DNA of 64,000 bases from Neorickettsia risticii str. Illinois (GCF_000022525.1 NC_013009.1:744001-808000); one strand, 5' to 3'; shown: positions 8,494 to 17,921, counted from the stretch's first letter. Notes: generated by a model not told the origin, from the sequence alone. Numbers and translations: made by a program.

Positions 8494-9714
8494 ATGTCTA
8501 ACTACAGTGGTGTCTTCGCCCAGGCTCTTGATACGATCAAGAATGAGAAACGTTACCGTGAATTTGTCAACCTCGCACGAATCTCCGGTGAGTTCCCTTG
8601 TGCTATAAATGAGGAAACAAACGAAAAGATAGTCATATGGTGCAGCAATGACTACCTAGGAATGGGACAAAACTTTACAGTTTGTGACTCCATGAAAGAA
8701 ACCATTGACAGAATGGGTGCCGGAGCTGGTGGTACTAGGAATATTTCCGGAAATAACAAGGAAGTGGTTCTCCTAGAAAAAACAATCGCGAGGTTACATC
8801 AGAAAGAGGCTGCTTTATCTTTTGTTTGTGGCTACGTTGCCAATCTTGCTTCGATATCCACAATTATCTCGCTCATGAAGGACTGTATCGCGTTCTCTGA
8901 TCAGTGTAATCACTCATCGATAATAGAAGGTATCAGAAGCAGTCGCTGCGAGAAGAGAATCTTTCGCCACAACGACGTCAATCACTTAGAGGAGTTGCTC
9001 TCACAGGTCCCTAGAGAGGCTCATAAGATAATAATTTTCGAGTCGGTGTACTCAATGGACGGTGACGTTGCGCCAATAAAAGAGATTTGTGATCTTGCAG
9101 AGAAATATAATGCCCTTACATACATCGACGAAGTACACGCTGTAGGGATGTATGGTAGACACGGTGGCGGAATTACAGAGGAAATGGACCTGGTAGATCG
9201 AGTGGATATAATCCAGGGAACGCTTGCAAAAGCATATGGCGTCATAGGCGGGTATATAGCAGCTAAAGCTGATATAATCGACGTCGTCAGAAGTCACGCA
9301 TCCGGATTCATTTTTACTACAGCACTTCCACCCGTAATCGCAAGCGCTGGCAGAGCAAGTATCACGCATCTGTATGACAGTAATGAGGAAAGAAGAAAAC
9401 AAAAGGAGAATGTTGCAAAACTCAAAGCAATGTTCAAGGCAAATAGTATCCCATATAAGGACGCCCCAACACACATAATACCGGTCATAATCGGGCACCC
9501 AGAGGAATGCAAGTACGCATCTCAAACTTTACTAGAAGAATTCAAGATTTTCATCCAGCACATAAACTACCCAACGGTTCCACGCGGCACAGAACGCCTG
9601 AGGATCACGCCAACACCGCAGCATACCCACACAATGATGGAAGAACTTGTGTTCGCGCTAAAAGAAGTGCTCGGGAGAATACAACACAAAAAAAGCGCAA
9701 GAGGTGCAGTTTAG
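8494..9714 (+). CDS. hemA: 5-aminolevulinate synthase
   Basis: ALA synthase condenses glycine and succinyl-CoA, the first step of heme synthesis in alphaproteobacteria (C4 pathway). I choose the ATG at 8494 ([12 protein letters not shown]), because the longer open frame begins inside tRNA-Gly. The resulting 406 residues match the family length. Visible motifs are [33 protein letters not shown] and the PLP lysine K246 in [13 protein letters not shown]. No Shine-Dalgarno is seen in the 15 nt between tRNA and ATG, so the message probably arises by tRNA processing from a shared transcript. Heme made here would serve CcmE and heme A synthase, also in this window. Confidence 0.95.
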   Translation: MSNYSGVFAQALDTIKNEKRYREFVNLARISGEFPCAINEETNEKIVIWCSNDYLGMGQNFTVCDSMKETIDRMGAGAGGTRNISGNNKEVVLLEKTIARLHQKEAALSFVCGYVANLASISTIISLMKDCIAFSDQCNHSSIIEGIRSSRCEKRIFRHNDVNHLEELLSQVPREAHKIIIFESVYSMDGDVAPIKEICDLAEKYNALTYIDEVHAVGMYGRHGGGITEEMDLVDRVDIIQGTLAKAYGVIGGYIAAKADIIDVVRSHASGFIFTTALPPVIASAGRASITHLYDSNEERRKQKENVAKLKAMFKANSIPYKDAPTHIIPVIIGHPEECKYASQTLLEEFKIFIQHINYPTVPRGTERLRITPTPQHTHTMMEELVFALKEVLGRIQHKKSARGAV

Positions 9715-9742
9715 TCGCACACCCGTGCAGGGCAGAACTAAC

Positions 9743-9937
9743 TCAGTACGGCACCACACGGAGCTTCTGCTTTCTTATCTTGCGCCTAGTTTCTACAGCC
9801 CTCCTGTGCCTCTTTTCAGAAGGCTTCTCAAAAATACGCTTCCTTCCCGGTGTTATTCCTTCTCTCGATAAATGTTGCTTCAATCTACGAAGCGCCTGTT
9901 CAACATCTCCATGGTGAACCATAAAAACTTGTCCCAA
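9743..9937 (-). CDS. rpsU: 30S ribosomal protein S21
   Basis: A small basic protein of the 30S platform. I place the start at a TTG at 9937, giving 64 residues beginning MGQVFMVHHGDVEQALRRL, which lines up with S21 N-termini. A strong AGGAGG lies 6 nt upstream of this TTG; it would be inside the coding region if the TTG at 9955 were used, which argues against the longer frame. The ATG at 9922 is too far from that Shine-Dalgarno. The C-terminus is very basic (RRKIRKQKLR). It is convergent with hemA. Confidence 0.9.
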   Translation of the reverse strand: MGQVFMVHHGDVEQALRRLKQHLSREGITPGRKRIFEKPSEKRHRRAVETRRKIRKQKLRVVPY

Positions 9938-10012
9938 ACTATGCCTCCTATTCAAGATAACACCGAGATTCTAACATATCAGAGCTAAAAAACACTATCC
10001 CATCAAAGCTAT

Positions 10013-10420
10013 CTACTCTCCTCGAATAGGTTTAATAAAGTCCTCTGGGGGATAGTACCGCTCATCATGTTTGACTAAGACTTTTTTAGCAAAAAGCAGC
10101 CCACCCTCAAATCGAGCAACAACTACGACATTTGTCCCATCCTGGACAAGTGAAGGTAGGATACCCTCATAAAGCACTTCTATTTCGGCTGCATCATCAG
10201 AGAGCAAGAATCTCACACCATCTTTTGATTTCTTTATAGCCTTGATTATTCCCCCTACTTTTATTTCCTTGTTTGAAGCAACAGCGCGCGCAACATCACT
10301 GGGCAGGTAGAAAAAAGAGATACTCTCACTGAGACTAAATAACATCAACGAAACAGCTCCAGAAAAAAGCAGAAGGCCTAATGATAAAAACCAAAATCTC
10401 TTCCACCGGAGAAGTAGCAT
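10013..10420 (-). CDS. ccmE: Cytochrome c-type biogenesis heme chaperone CcmE
   Basis: CcmE binds heme covalently in the periplasm and hands it to apocytochrome c (system I). The 135 residues contain one N-terminal membrane anchor (about residues 9-30), an OB-fold-like beta domain, and the heme-attachment signature HDERY with H118 and Y122. The gene abuts rnj, whose stop codon lies 2 bp from the CcmE start, suggesting an rnj-ccmE transcript. No other ccm gene is in the window. Confidence 0.93.
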   Translation of the reverse strand: MLLLRWKRFWFLSLGLLLFSGAVSLMLFSLSESISFFYLPSDVARAVASNKEIKVGGIIKAIKKSKDGVRFLLSDDAAEIEVLYEGILPSLVQDGTNVVVVARFEGGLLFAKKVLVKHDERYYPPEDFIKPIRGE

Positions 10421-10421
10421 G

Positions 10422-12050
10422 CTATACCCTTTCTATTTGCACTTCTATCAATGGAATTTTTATCCTGCTAGCTAGTGAACCACGCACAATCTTCCTCACT
10501 GCCTTCGTGACTGTTCTAAAATCACTATTTTTATCTGTTTTCAAGCTCCTCTCGATCGAAGCCAAGGCATTTTCCTTCCATCCTCCTTCCTCACTATAAC
10601 CAAGTGCAACAATAGTAGGCCTCTTTAGTGATTTTCCTTTTTTGTTCATCACAAGGATTACCAAAATCATTCCACTTAATTGCAACTTCCTCCTTGTCTT
10701 GATAATGTGACTGTCCGGATGTTGTAACCTATCATTATCCACACACCAGAAGCCAACTTCTGTCTGATCGACCTTGCGTGCACCGGACGTGGAAGATATC
10801 TCAATTATATCACCATCCGTTGCAATTAAAGCGCTTTCCACACCACATTCTAGTGCGAATTTCGCATGCTCGTGAAGATGTAGATTTTCTCCGTGCACGG
10901 GAATAAGAATCTTTGGCTTAAGCAACTGATATAGCTGTTTTAACTCATCTCTGTATGGATGTCCCGAAACATGCACGGAATGTGTTCTCTCAGTCACAAC
11001 ATTCACACCCATAGCAATAAACCTATTAATCATCTTTGCTATCCTCTTTTCGTTTCCTGGAATCATTTTCGAGGAAAAGATGATAGTGTCATCAGCATTG
11101 ATGGTGAAACTGTTATGCGTACCCTGTGAAAGCCTATTAACTGCAGCTAGCTCATCCCCCTGACATCCCGTTGCAAGAATGATCAACGACTCTCTACTGC
11201 CACTATAGTGAGCTAATCCAATCTCATCTATGTAGTTGAGATCTTTTAAATAGCCAGTCTCTTTTGCAGCAGAAATTACAGAAAGAAGAGATCTCCCTAG
11301 AACAACAACCGTCTTCCTGTATTCGTTTGCTATCCTTGTCACAGTCTCTATTCTTGCAATGTTCGAAGAAAAAAGCGTCACAACACACGCTCCACTGGCA
11401 TTGGAAATAATCTCCCTCAGTGGCTCCCTCAATGAGGATTCAGACTCGGACCTTCCTTGGGAAAACACATTAGTTGAATCACACACCATTGCCAGAACTC
11501 CCTTCTCCGAAAGTTCTTCAAGTCTTTTAAAATCACATGTCTTTCCAACAACGGGATCATCGTCTATTTTCCAATCCCCACTATGAATCACTACTTTATC
11601 GGCGGTATGAATTGCAATTGCGTTCATTTCGGGTACCGAGTGGGTCATGTTAATAAATTCGAGCGTAAAATCCCCCAAATGTAACAACTTTCCCGGCTCC
11701 ACAACATGAATCGGAAATTGCACCTTATCACGGCCAATTTTTTTCAGCAGGAAATTCGCAGTGAACTGAGTGGTATATACAGGAACAGCCAATCTATCCC
11801 ACAAATACGGAAGTGCACCACAGTGGTCTTCGTGAATATGGGTGATAATTATAGCCAAAAGGTCATCCTTGCGCTCTTCGATAAAACTGATATCTGCAAC
11901 AACGATGTCTATCCCAGGCAATTCCGCGTCAGCAAAACCGGCCCCACAATCGATCATGATCCACTGTCCCTTGTATCCATACAAGGTGACATTCATTCCT
12001 ATTTCACCAGTACCCCCGAGAGGCAAAAATATTAAATTATTATCCGTCAT
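10422..12050 (-). CDS. rnj: Ribonuclease J
   Basis: This metallo-beta-lactamase/beta-CASP ribonuclease, 542 residues, acts in mRNA decay and RNA maturation as a 5'-3' exonuclease and endonuclease. Visible features are the N-terminal GGTGEIGMN, the zinc-binding HIHEDH (H71, H73, D75, H76), the beta-CASP block HVSGHPYRDEL and the C-terminal PVHGENLHL histidine motif. The length fits the RNase J1/J2 family, which many alphaproteobacteria have. It is followed directly by ccmE. Confidence 0.95.
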   Translation of the reverse strand: MTDNNLIFLPLGGTGEIGMNVTLYGYKGQWIMIDCGAGFADAELPGIDIVVADISFIEERKDDLLAIIITHIHEDHCGALPYLWDRLAVPVYTTQFTANFLLKKIGRDKVQFPIHVVEPGKLLHLGDFTLEFINMTHSVPEMNAIAIHTADKVVIHSGDWKIDDDPVVGKTCDFKRLEELSEKGVLAMVCDSTNVFSQGRSESESSLREPLREIISNASGACVVTLFSSNIARIETVTRIANEYRKTVVVLGRSLLSVISAAKETGYLKDLNYIDEIGLAHYSGSRESLIILATGCQGDELAAVNRLSQGTHNSFTINADDTIIFSSKMIPGNEKRIAKMINRFIAMGVNVVTERTHSVHVSGHPYRDELKQLYQLLKPKILIPVHGENLHLHEHAKFALECGVESALIATDGDIIEISSTSGARKVDQTEVGFWCVDNDRLQHPDSHIIKTRRKLQLSGMILVILVMNKKGKSLKRPTIVALGYSEEGGWKENALASIERSLKTDKNSDFRTVTKAVRKIVRGSLASRIKIPLIEVQIERV

Positions 12051-12449
12051 TTATCACCAACAATATCTACTTTCTAACTATATTTGTGTCTTAAGCGAGC
12101 ATTCCGAGAATAACCACACCACGAAGCCTCCTTATAAGCTTTTCAGTGGACGCGATTTGTAACACTTCCTAAGTCCACGGGCGCGGAAAAACAAGGTAAA
12201 GACTCTCGGGTCCACCATGCAGAGGGACTTTTTTGCCACACCGATCCCCGGGATCCCTGAATTATAACAAAATCTCCGGAAATTGCACACAATGAAAGCT
12301 GCATAAAAAAGGAAGAAGTACAGATTCGGTACTACTATAGAACAATCAGCTAGTCTATATTGCACTAGCACAAACCAAACTTCTTAAAGAGTTGCACTTT
12401 GCTGTTATACTTAGCGGACGTAGTCATATTTTCTCACGCGAAGGTTTAC
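12051..12449. other. Divergent intergenic region between rnj and miaB
   Basis: About 400 bp with no convincing gene. A minus-strand frame of 79 codons at 12132-12371 has no family features and is rejected. The region should hold the promoters for rnj and miaB; TATACT near 12416 could be a -10 box, but no good -35 accompanies it. Confidence 0.5.
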
Positions 12450-13814
12450 ATGGAAAAAATAGAGAAAAAAAACAACAATTTGAAAAAGTTCCATATTAAG
12501 ACTTATGGCTGCCAGATGAATGTTTACGATTCAGAAATGATTGAGAAAATCGTTGGCGGATTAGGGTTCACACTCTCAGAGAAAGCTGAAGATGCAGACT
12601 TAATAATTCTAAATACGTGTAACATTAGGGAAAAAGCAGCCGAAAAACTTTACTCCGAGCTTGGACAGATAAGACTTCTACAAAAAAAGAAGCAAGAGAG
12701 AATTCTCACCGTGGTTGCTGGGTGTGTTGCACAAGCTGAAGGCGAGGAGATAATTCGTAGAGCAGAAAATGTTGACGTAGTTGTTGGTCCACAAAGCATC
12801 CACTCGCTGCCTGAACTTATTGCAAAAGTCAACAGACAATCCGAGAAAGCGATAAAAATAGAATTTGATCCTATAGAAAAATTTGACTACTTAGCAGAAG
12901 AAACTAATAAAAGGCAGGTACCTCAGTCATCAGCTTTTCTCTCTATACAGGAGGGCTGTGACAAGTTCTGTGCATTTTGTGTTGTCCCGTACACACGAGG
13001 AGCCGAGTATTCCAGACCAATAGAAGAAGTCTACCGCGAGGCATTAAGTCTAACAACCAAAGGCGTTAAAGAGATCACCTTACTTGGACAAAACGTGAAT
13101 GGCTACCATGGAGCATTGAACTCCGGAGATAACGTATTTAACTTAGGACAACTAATTTCACACTTAGGCAAGATTCCGTCACTAAAGAGAATACGCTACA
13201 CCACCTCGCATCCTGTCGATATGCATAAAGAGCTCTATGATGCACACGCTAATGAAAGTAAGCTTATGCCATTCGTACATCTACCGGTCCAATCCGGATC
13301 AGACAAAATCCTGAAAAAAATGAACAGGAAATACACCACTGCAGACTATCTCAAAATCATTCACAAGTTCCAGAACGCACGAAGCGATATCGCTTTTTCA
13401 TCGGATTTTATAGTGGGATTCCCCGGCGAAAGCGACGACGATTTTCAGCAGACACTCGCATTGATAGAACAAGTAAACTATGCACAATGCTATAGCTTTA
13501 AATACAGTCCAAGACCTGGCACCCCAGGTGCTGCTTATCCACAAATCGCTGAAGAAACAAAAAACACAAGACTCCAAAAACTACAACAATTGCTCAAGGA
13601 AAAACAATTAGAGTTCAACAAAAAAATGATTGGGAAAACTGTTACAGTCCTATTCGACAAAAAGCACCCAGACAAAATCTCTGGAAGGACCGAATATATG
13701 CAACAAGTCTTTTCTTATGATAGCAATTTGCTTGATAAAATAGTTACCATGCGGGTAGAAGATGCATCGACATTCACGCTGAAATGCGTTGCAGAAAACA
13801 TCATTGCGACCTAG
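12450..13814 (+). CDS. miaB: tRNA-2-methylthio-N6-dimethylallyladenosine synthase
   Basis: This radical SAM methylthiotransferase modifies i6A37 of tRNAs. I start at the ATG at 12450 (AAGG about 6 nt upstream), giving 454 residues; the longer frame adds 17 residues unlike the family. An N-terminal UPF0004 domain begins KTYGCQMNVYDSE. The radical SAM cluster is C170-x3-C174-x2-C177 (GCDKFCAFC), then LLGQNVNGY, and a C-terminal TRAM domain ends the protein. MiaB needs two Fe-S clusters, a possible link with the Nfu scaffold. Confidence 0.96.
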   Translation: MEKIEKKNNNLKKFHIKTYGCQMNVYDSEMIEKIVGGLGFTLSEKAEDADLIILNTCNIREKAAEKLYSELGQIRLLQKKKQERILTVVAGCVAQAEGEEIIRRAENVDVVVGPQSIHSLPELIAKVNRQSEKAIKIEFDPIEKFDYLAEETNKRQVPQSSAFLSIQEGCDKFCAFCVVPYTRGAEYSRPIEEVYREALSLTTKGVKEITLLGQNVNGYHGALNSGDNVFNLGQLISHLGKIPSLKRIRYTTSHPVDMHKELYDAHANESKLMPFVHLPVQSGSDKILKKMNRKYTTADYLKIIHKFQNARSDIAFSSDFIVGFPGESDDDFQQTLALIEQVNYAQCYSFKYSPRPGTPGAAYPQIAEETKNTRLQKLQQLLKEKQLEFNKKMIGKTVTVLFDKKHPDKISGRTEYMQQVFSYDSNLLDKIVTMRVEDASTFTLKCVAENIIAT

Positions 13815-13990
13815 TGAGCATATCTTGTGTGCGCTTCAAATGCGCGCAACAAATCTTCTGCTGCAATACCAATCTGCTTGGCAAAATAAATAATACCTTG
13901 GTAGACAGTGCATCGAAATGCACGTCGGAATAAGACGTAGAAAATAGCAGCGTATTGTACGATATGATTCGCGTCATGCTCTTCTTTCAT
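13811..13990 (-). CDS. Small hypothetical protein, 59 residues
   Basis: A 59-codon frame on the minus strand begins at the ATG at 13990, and its TAG overlaps the miaB stop by 3 bp. The peptide (MKEEHDANHIVQYAAIFYVL... ending AFEAHTRYAH) has a coherent amphipathic composition with an aromatic-rich middle and a helical-looking end (IAAEDLLRAFEAH). No Shine-Dalgarno is visible and I recognise no family. It may be a genuine short gene or a chance frame; conservation in related genomes would settle it. Confidence 0.4.
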   Translation of the reverse strand: MKEEHDANHIVQYAAIFYVLFRRAFRCTVYQGIIYFAKQIGIAAEDLLRAFEAHTRYAH

Positions 13991-14174
13991 AGAAATCGTT
14001 TAGCAGGCTGTCTTTCTCTGGGAACCATTTTGGTTAACCAGTATCACTATTCGTACAAGGCTTTTATTTTACTGAATTTCTCTTGGTGCTTATTGCACTA
14101 ACGACTCCTAGAACAAGTCAGTTGTATTTGCCATCAATGGTGATTTCAGTTAGAGTTACACAAGAAGCAGCTTT
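13991..14174. other. Short intergenic region before tRNA-Ser(GCT)
   Basis: No gene is seen. The tRNA promoter should be here, but no convincing -35/-10 pair could be fixed by eye. Confidence 0.4.
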
Positions 14175-14264
14175 GGAGAGGTGGCCGAGAGGCTGAAGGC
14201 GGCGGTTTGCTAAACCGTTATACGGCCAAAAGTCGTATCGAGGGTTCGAATCCCTCCCTCTCCG
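14175..14264 (+). tRNA. tRNA-Ser (anticodon GCT)
   Basis: A 90-nt class II tRNA. Acceptor GGAGAGG pairs with CCTCTCC, the D-arm is GGCCGAGAGG, the anticodon loop TTTGCTAAA contains GCT, there is a long variable arm, the T-loop is TTCGAAT and the discriminator is G. CCA is not encoded. Confidence 0.95.
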
Positions 14265-14290
14265 TGTACAATTCGCTTGTCGTTTATAGT

Positions 14291-14314
14291 GACCCTACAG
14301 TGGAGGGTCCTTTT
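14291..14314 (+). terminator. Intrinsic terminator after tRNA-Ser(GCT)
   Basis: GACCCT and AGGGTC form a 6-bp stem with a 7-nt loop, followed by CTTTT. It lies 27 nt past the tRNA 3' end. Confidence 0.7.
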
Positions 14315-14825
14315 CTGTACACCACCTTAAAAGCCATCTTAACTAGTTCTCCTCCTATACCACTCTCTCTGATTTCTATAGATGCGCATTTGATTCAAAT
14401 CCGCGAAATATTCACCGGAGACATACTCGTAAGAGTACCAATGCTATTTTTTCTATGACAGGTTCACCTATCTACGAGAGAATGCCATCATAAGATGGGC
14501 TCATTCTTCATAATAGAGGAAACACAAAGCTTTCAAGAAAGTATCTTTCTATATCTAAAAATTAGAACAATAAACAACTCAAATGTGCAAGAGCGTATCC
14601 GTGGGACAGAGCAAAGCTCCATAGCGTTGTGCTCTTCTATGAATTGCAGAAATTAGGCTGATCTCATACAAACGAATGAGTTCTTATACCCGACGCTTCT
14701 CTACATCGAGCATCATGAATATTTCCACCATAGTAAATCAACTCACACCATTACCTGGAGATCACTTTTCGTATAAATAATAAAGATTATGCTAAAACGG
14801 ATAGAAATAAGGCATCTCAAAACAA
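14315..14825. other. Intergenic stretch of about 510 bp without a recognised gene
   Basis: The sequence is AT-rich and full of stops in all frames read. No RNA gene motif was recognised. It could be a decayed gene, but nothing in it supports naming one. Confidence 0.5.
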
Positions 14826-16235
14826 ATGAGCATTTCTCAGATAGCAGTAGTATGGTTCCGGAAAGATTTTCGTACTGACGACAATCCAGCATTATTCGAG
14901 GCCACAAAAATTCGGAGCATCATTCCTGTGTATATAATCGATGAAAACAACTGTAGCATTCGAAAACCCGGAAAAGCTGCTAGGATTTGGATCGCAGAAA
15001 GTCTAATCGATCTGAACAAATCCCTGGACCATCATTTAAAAATTTATAGCGGTAATACGATAACCATCCTAAAGACCCTGTTATCTCGCTATAAAGCAGA
15101 AGCGCTATACTGGAACACCACCTATGACCCTGAACAAGACAAATATGATGAACAAATAAGAACAGAAATTCTAAAGGATCACCCAAATATTATCATTCGA
15201 AATTTTAATGCTAGATTGTTATGGGAACCATCTGAACTCCGCAAGAAGAACGGAGATACATACAGACTTTTCACAGCCTTTAAAAATAAAGTCATGGAAG
15301 AAAAGTTGGAACCTCGTTTTCCCATCCCTTCTCCTCCAAAAATACGTTACTGCAAAGAGATAAACATACCAGAATTAGCTTCCGTCACTCCGGAAAAAAT
15401 CATCAAAGATAAAGACCATTGTTTTGAGCAGGGGATATATAAACAATGGAAGATAAGTGAACAAGACGCACACGTTCTATTACAGGAGTTTGTTGATAAA
15501 AAATTAGATAATTATCACATCGATCGTGACTATCCGGGAAAAAATGGGACATCGACCCTTTCACCTTACATAAATTTTGGACAAATTTCACCAAACCGAA
15601 TTTGGTTTGCTCTTGTACGATTTTTACCTCAATCAATACAATTTCTCACTGAACTGCTTTGGAGAGAATTCGCTTACAACATTTTAAACACAAACCCAGA
15701 ATTAGGTTCTCAAAATTTACAACAAAAATTTGACTATTTCCCCTGGGAAAATGATAAACAAAAATTCAAATTATGGTCTCGTGGTGAAACTGGATATCCA
15801 ATCGTAGATGCTGGCATACGGGAACTTCTGAGCACCGGATACATGCATAACCGAGTGCGAATGATTGTTGGATCATTCCTTACAAAAAATCTCTTGATAC
15901 ACTGGAAATATGGAGAAGAATTTTTTTGGGAATATTTAGTAGATGCTGACCCTGCAAGTAACACATTTAACTGGCAGTGGATTGCGGGCTCTGGTGCAGA
16001 CTCTGTACCATATTTCCGAATTTTTAGTCCAACCACGCAGACAAAAAAATTCGATCCCCAACTCCAGTACTCAGACAAATGGCTCCCTGAGTACAGAAGT
16101 ACGTGTTTTACTCCAGTTCACTTACAAGAGAAATGCCGGACACCAGTTGAGCCAGTAGTAGAGGAGAAGGTGTCAAGAAAAAAAGCTCTAACAGCATTTA
16201 GAATTGCAAACACCAGATACAGGAAGAGTTTATGA
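14826..16235 (+). CDS. phrB: Deoxyribodipyrimidine photolyase
   Basis: This enzyme repairs UV-induced cyclobutane pyrimidine dimers using blue light, with FADH- and an antenna cofactor. The 469 residues start with WFRKDFRTDDNPAL, typical of the antenna domain. The C-terminal FAD domain carries LLWREFAYN, the Trp-rich FPWENDKQKFKLW, TGYPIVDAGIRELLSTGYMHNRVRM and NFNWQWIAGSG. All of these are strong class I CPD photolyase signatures. The frame is intact, implying selection. A light-dependent repair enzyme in an intracellular bacterium suggests exposure during the invertebrate or aquatic part of its cycle; that is inference. It converges on the 240-residue unknown. Confidence 0.95.
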   Translation: MSISQIAVVWFRKDFRTDDNPALFEATKIRSIIPVYIIDENNCSIRKPGKAARIWIAESLIDLNKSLDHHLKIYSGNTITILKTLLSRYKAEALYWNTTYDPEQDKYDEQIRTEILKDHPNIIIRNFNARLLWEPSELRKKNGDTYRLFTAFKNKVMEEKLEPRFPIPSPPKIRYCKEINIPELASVTPEKIIKDKDHCFEQGIYKQWKISEQDAHVLLQEFVDKKLDNYHIDRDYPGKNGTSTLSPYINFGQISPNRIWFALVRFLPQSIQFLTELLWREFAYNILNTNPELGSQNLQQKFDYFPWENDKQKFKLWSRGETGYPIVDAGIRELLSTGYMHNRVRMIVGSFLTKNLLIHWKYGEEFFWEYLVDADPASNTFNWQWIAGSGADSVPYFRIFSPTTQTKKFDPQLQYSDKWLPEYRSTCFTPVHLQEKCRTPVEPVVEEKVSRKKALTAFRIANTRYRKSL

Positions 16236-16266
16236 AGTCTATAACGTTTTTAAGGAAAACACAGTA

Positions 16267-16989
16267 CTATTTTTCTTTCGTTCTTAAAGAACTTGCACTA
16301 GCAGCCTCAGTAACTGATCCAGGGACCTCTGGAGACACCGGAAAGGACAACCCTACGCTACCTAAAAACTCAGACAAAGACACCTCCCCCTGCGCAGAGG
16401 CTGGCGGTCTCACTGGAATACTGCCAAGCAGGTCCATACGTTGTTTCATTAAATCAAGAATCCGTGCATCGGACGAATCACCAAACTTAAATGAGAGACC
16501 AGCGTCCGCTGTCGGCGCATCTACTTGTTGAGCAGTAACCTCAAAATAAAAACACTGAGCTGATCCAGTTTGGGATATAATCAATGTGGCTCCACTCTTT
16601 GCTTCAAGAGGCTCGTTTGTAACAACATCAAGAAGAGACGGATACTTCTCAAGATTTTCTTTATAAAGGGGACTACTTTCGGAGGAGTTGTGTACAACAA
16701 CCAATGGGATACCTTTTTCTAAGAGTGAAGATAAAGACTTCCTGCGCTCACGAAGTGATTCCAGATCTTCACTAATTCTTAGAGGACTCGCCTCCTTGGG
16801 AGTGTGAATGATATAGAGCACATGGCACCCCGAGGAGGAAGCAACATCAGCCGCAGCGGATTCGACAGCAGCTTGAATGCTCGCAGCAAGAACCCTATCG
16901 GGAGTAGTGAGCTCATTAAAAGCAGGCAGGTCACCCCCATCAGAAAGTGTGGCAAGGTACGCACAAAGCCTAGGCAGAAGAGAAAGCAC
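16267..16989 (-). CDS. Hypothetical protein at the end of the rplM-rpsI operon
   Basis: The 240-residue product starts at a GTG at 16989, preceded by GGGGG about 8 nt upstream and 33 bp after rpsI. I recognise no domain. The N-terminal half has alternating hydrophobic segments (CHVLYIIHTP, GIPLVVVHNSS, SGATLIISQTG) suggestive of an alpha/beta fold, and there is a helical Arg/Glu-rich stretch near residues 70-90. The last 50 residues are rich in S, P, V and E, ending RTKEK. No signal peptide is clear. Its position behind two ribosomal genes suggests cotranscription but does not give a function. Confidence 0.65.
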   Translation of the reverse strand: MLSLLPRLCAYLATLSDGGDLPAFNELTTPDRVLAASIQAAVESAAADVASSSGCHVLYIIHTPKEASPLRISEDLESLRERRKSLSSLLEKGIPLVVVHNSSESSPLYKENLEKYPSLLDVVTNEPLEAKSGATLIISQTGSAQCFYFEVTAQQVDAPTADAGLSFKFGDSSDARILDLMKQRMDLLGSIPVRPPASAQGEVSLSEFLGSVGLSFPVSPEVPGSVTEAASASSLRTKEK

Positions 16990-17022
16990 AGCGACAACCC
17001 CCGCAACATTCCTAAAACAACA

Positions 17023-17466
17023 CTACCTCTTGGAAAACTGGAAGCTTTTACGAGCCTTCTTCCTACCGTACTTCTTTCTCTCAACTATACGAGAATCCCT
17101 AACCAACAAGCCCTCCTCTTTCAGGGCACCCCTAAAACAAGGATTGAAATTTTGAAGAGCCCGACTAAGCCCAAGTCGCAGCGCACCAGCCTGTCCTGAA
17201 ATCCCGCCACCTTTGACTGTCGCAAAAACATCAAACTTTCCTGCAACATCACAAACACGAAGAGGGAGACACACATCCTGGCAGAGATACTGGTGTCGCA
17301 GATAGGATACAAGGTCAGACCTTCCGTTTACACGGAAGCTTCCCGCACCAGCCTTAACCCAAACCCTAGCAACAGACGTCTTCCTGCGCCCTGTGCCATA
17401 TGCGCGGCCCTGTCTATCAACAACCGGCACTCTCTTAACCTGAGATTCGCTACCAAGCATAATCAC
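17023..17466 (-). CDS. rpsI: 30S ribosomal protein S9
   Basis: S9 reaches the P-site tRNA with its basic tail. The 147-residue product has [17 protein letters not shown] after a short N-terminal extension, [19 protein letters not shown] in the middle, and the hallmark end [18 protein letters not shown]. An ATG two codons in (position 17460) is an alternative start. The first ATG overlaps the rplM stop by 4 bp, the usual rplM-rpsI arrangement. Confidence 0.96.
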   Translation of the reverse strand: MIMLGSESQVKRVPVVDRQGRAYGTGRRKTSVARVWVKAGAGSFRVNGRSDLVSYLRHQYLCQDVCLPLRVCDVAGKFDVFATVKGGGISGQAGALRLGLSRALQNFNPCFRGALKEEGLLVRDSRIVERKKYGRKKARKSFQFSKR

Positions 17467-17921
17467 CTTCTATTTTTTCTATTTAATGATGCAAAGTCCA
17501 CAATGCTCGGCTTCTGAGCCTCATGTCTGTGCTCGGGACCAGCGTAAACATAAAGGTTCTTAAACCTTCTGCGTGCCATCGGGCCATCATCCAGCATCCT
17601 CTTAACAGCAAGCTTGACAACCTCACAAGGTTTCTTCCCCTTAAGTATTTTAGCCGGGGTCGTACTTTTAATGCCACCGGGATATCCCGTATGCCTATAG
17701 TACACCTTATCGGACATCTTGGAACCAGAAAATTTGACCTTGGAAGCGTTCACAACTATCACATTATCCCCACAATCCATATGTGGAGTATACGTTGGCT
17801 TAGTTTTACCTCGCAAGATGGTGGAAATAAACGCAGCAAGCCTCCCAACGACAGCATCCGTCGCATCTACAACGATCCACTGCTTCTCTATTTGCGCTTG
17901 CTTCAAAAAAAACGTACTCAT
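17463..17921 (-). CDS. rplM: 50S ribosomal protein L13
   Basis: An early assembly protein of the 50S subunit. I start at the ATG at 17921 ([20 protein letters not shown]), which fits the L13 N-terminus; an upstream start at 17957 would add 12 unrelated residues. [29 protein letters not shown] and [11 protein letters not shown] are family blocks. The length is 152 residues. It overlaps rpsI by 4 bp. Confidence 0.96.
   Translation of the reverse strand: MSTFFLKQAQIEKQWIVVDATDAVVGRLAAFISTILRGKTKPTYTPHMDCGDNVIVVNASKVKFSGSKMSDKVYYRHTGYPGGIKSTTPAKILKGKKPCEVVKLAVKRMLDDGPMARRRFKNLYVYAGPEHRHEAQKPSIVDFASLNRKNRR

Noticed and set aside
12132-12371. 79-codon minus-strand frame upstream of miaB
   Set aside because: No family features, no ribosome site, cysteine/arginine-rich composition typical of a chance frame, and it fills the space expected for divergent promoters.
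14207-14458. 83-codon frame overlapping tRNA-Ser(GCT)
   Set aside because: It begins inside the tRNA and crosses its terminator; no family features.
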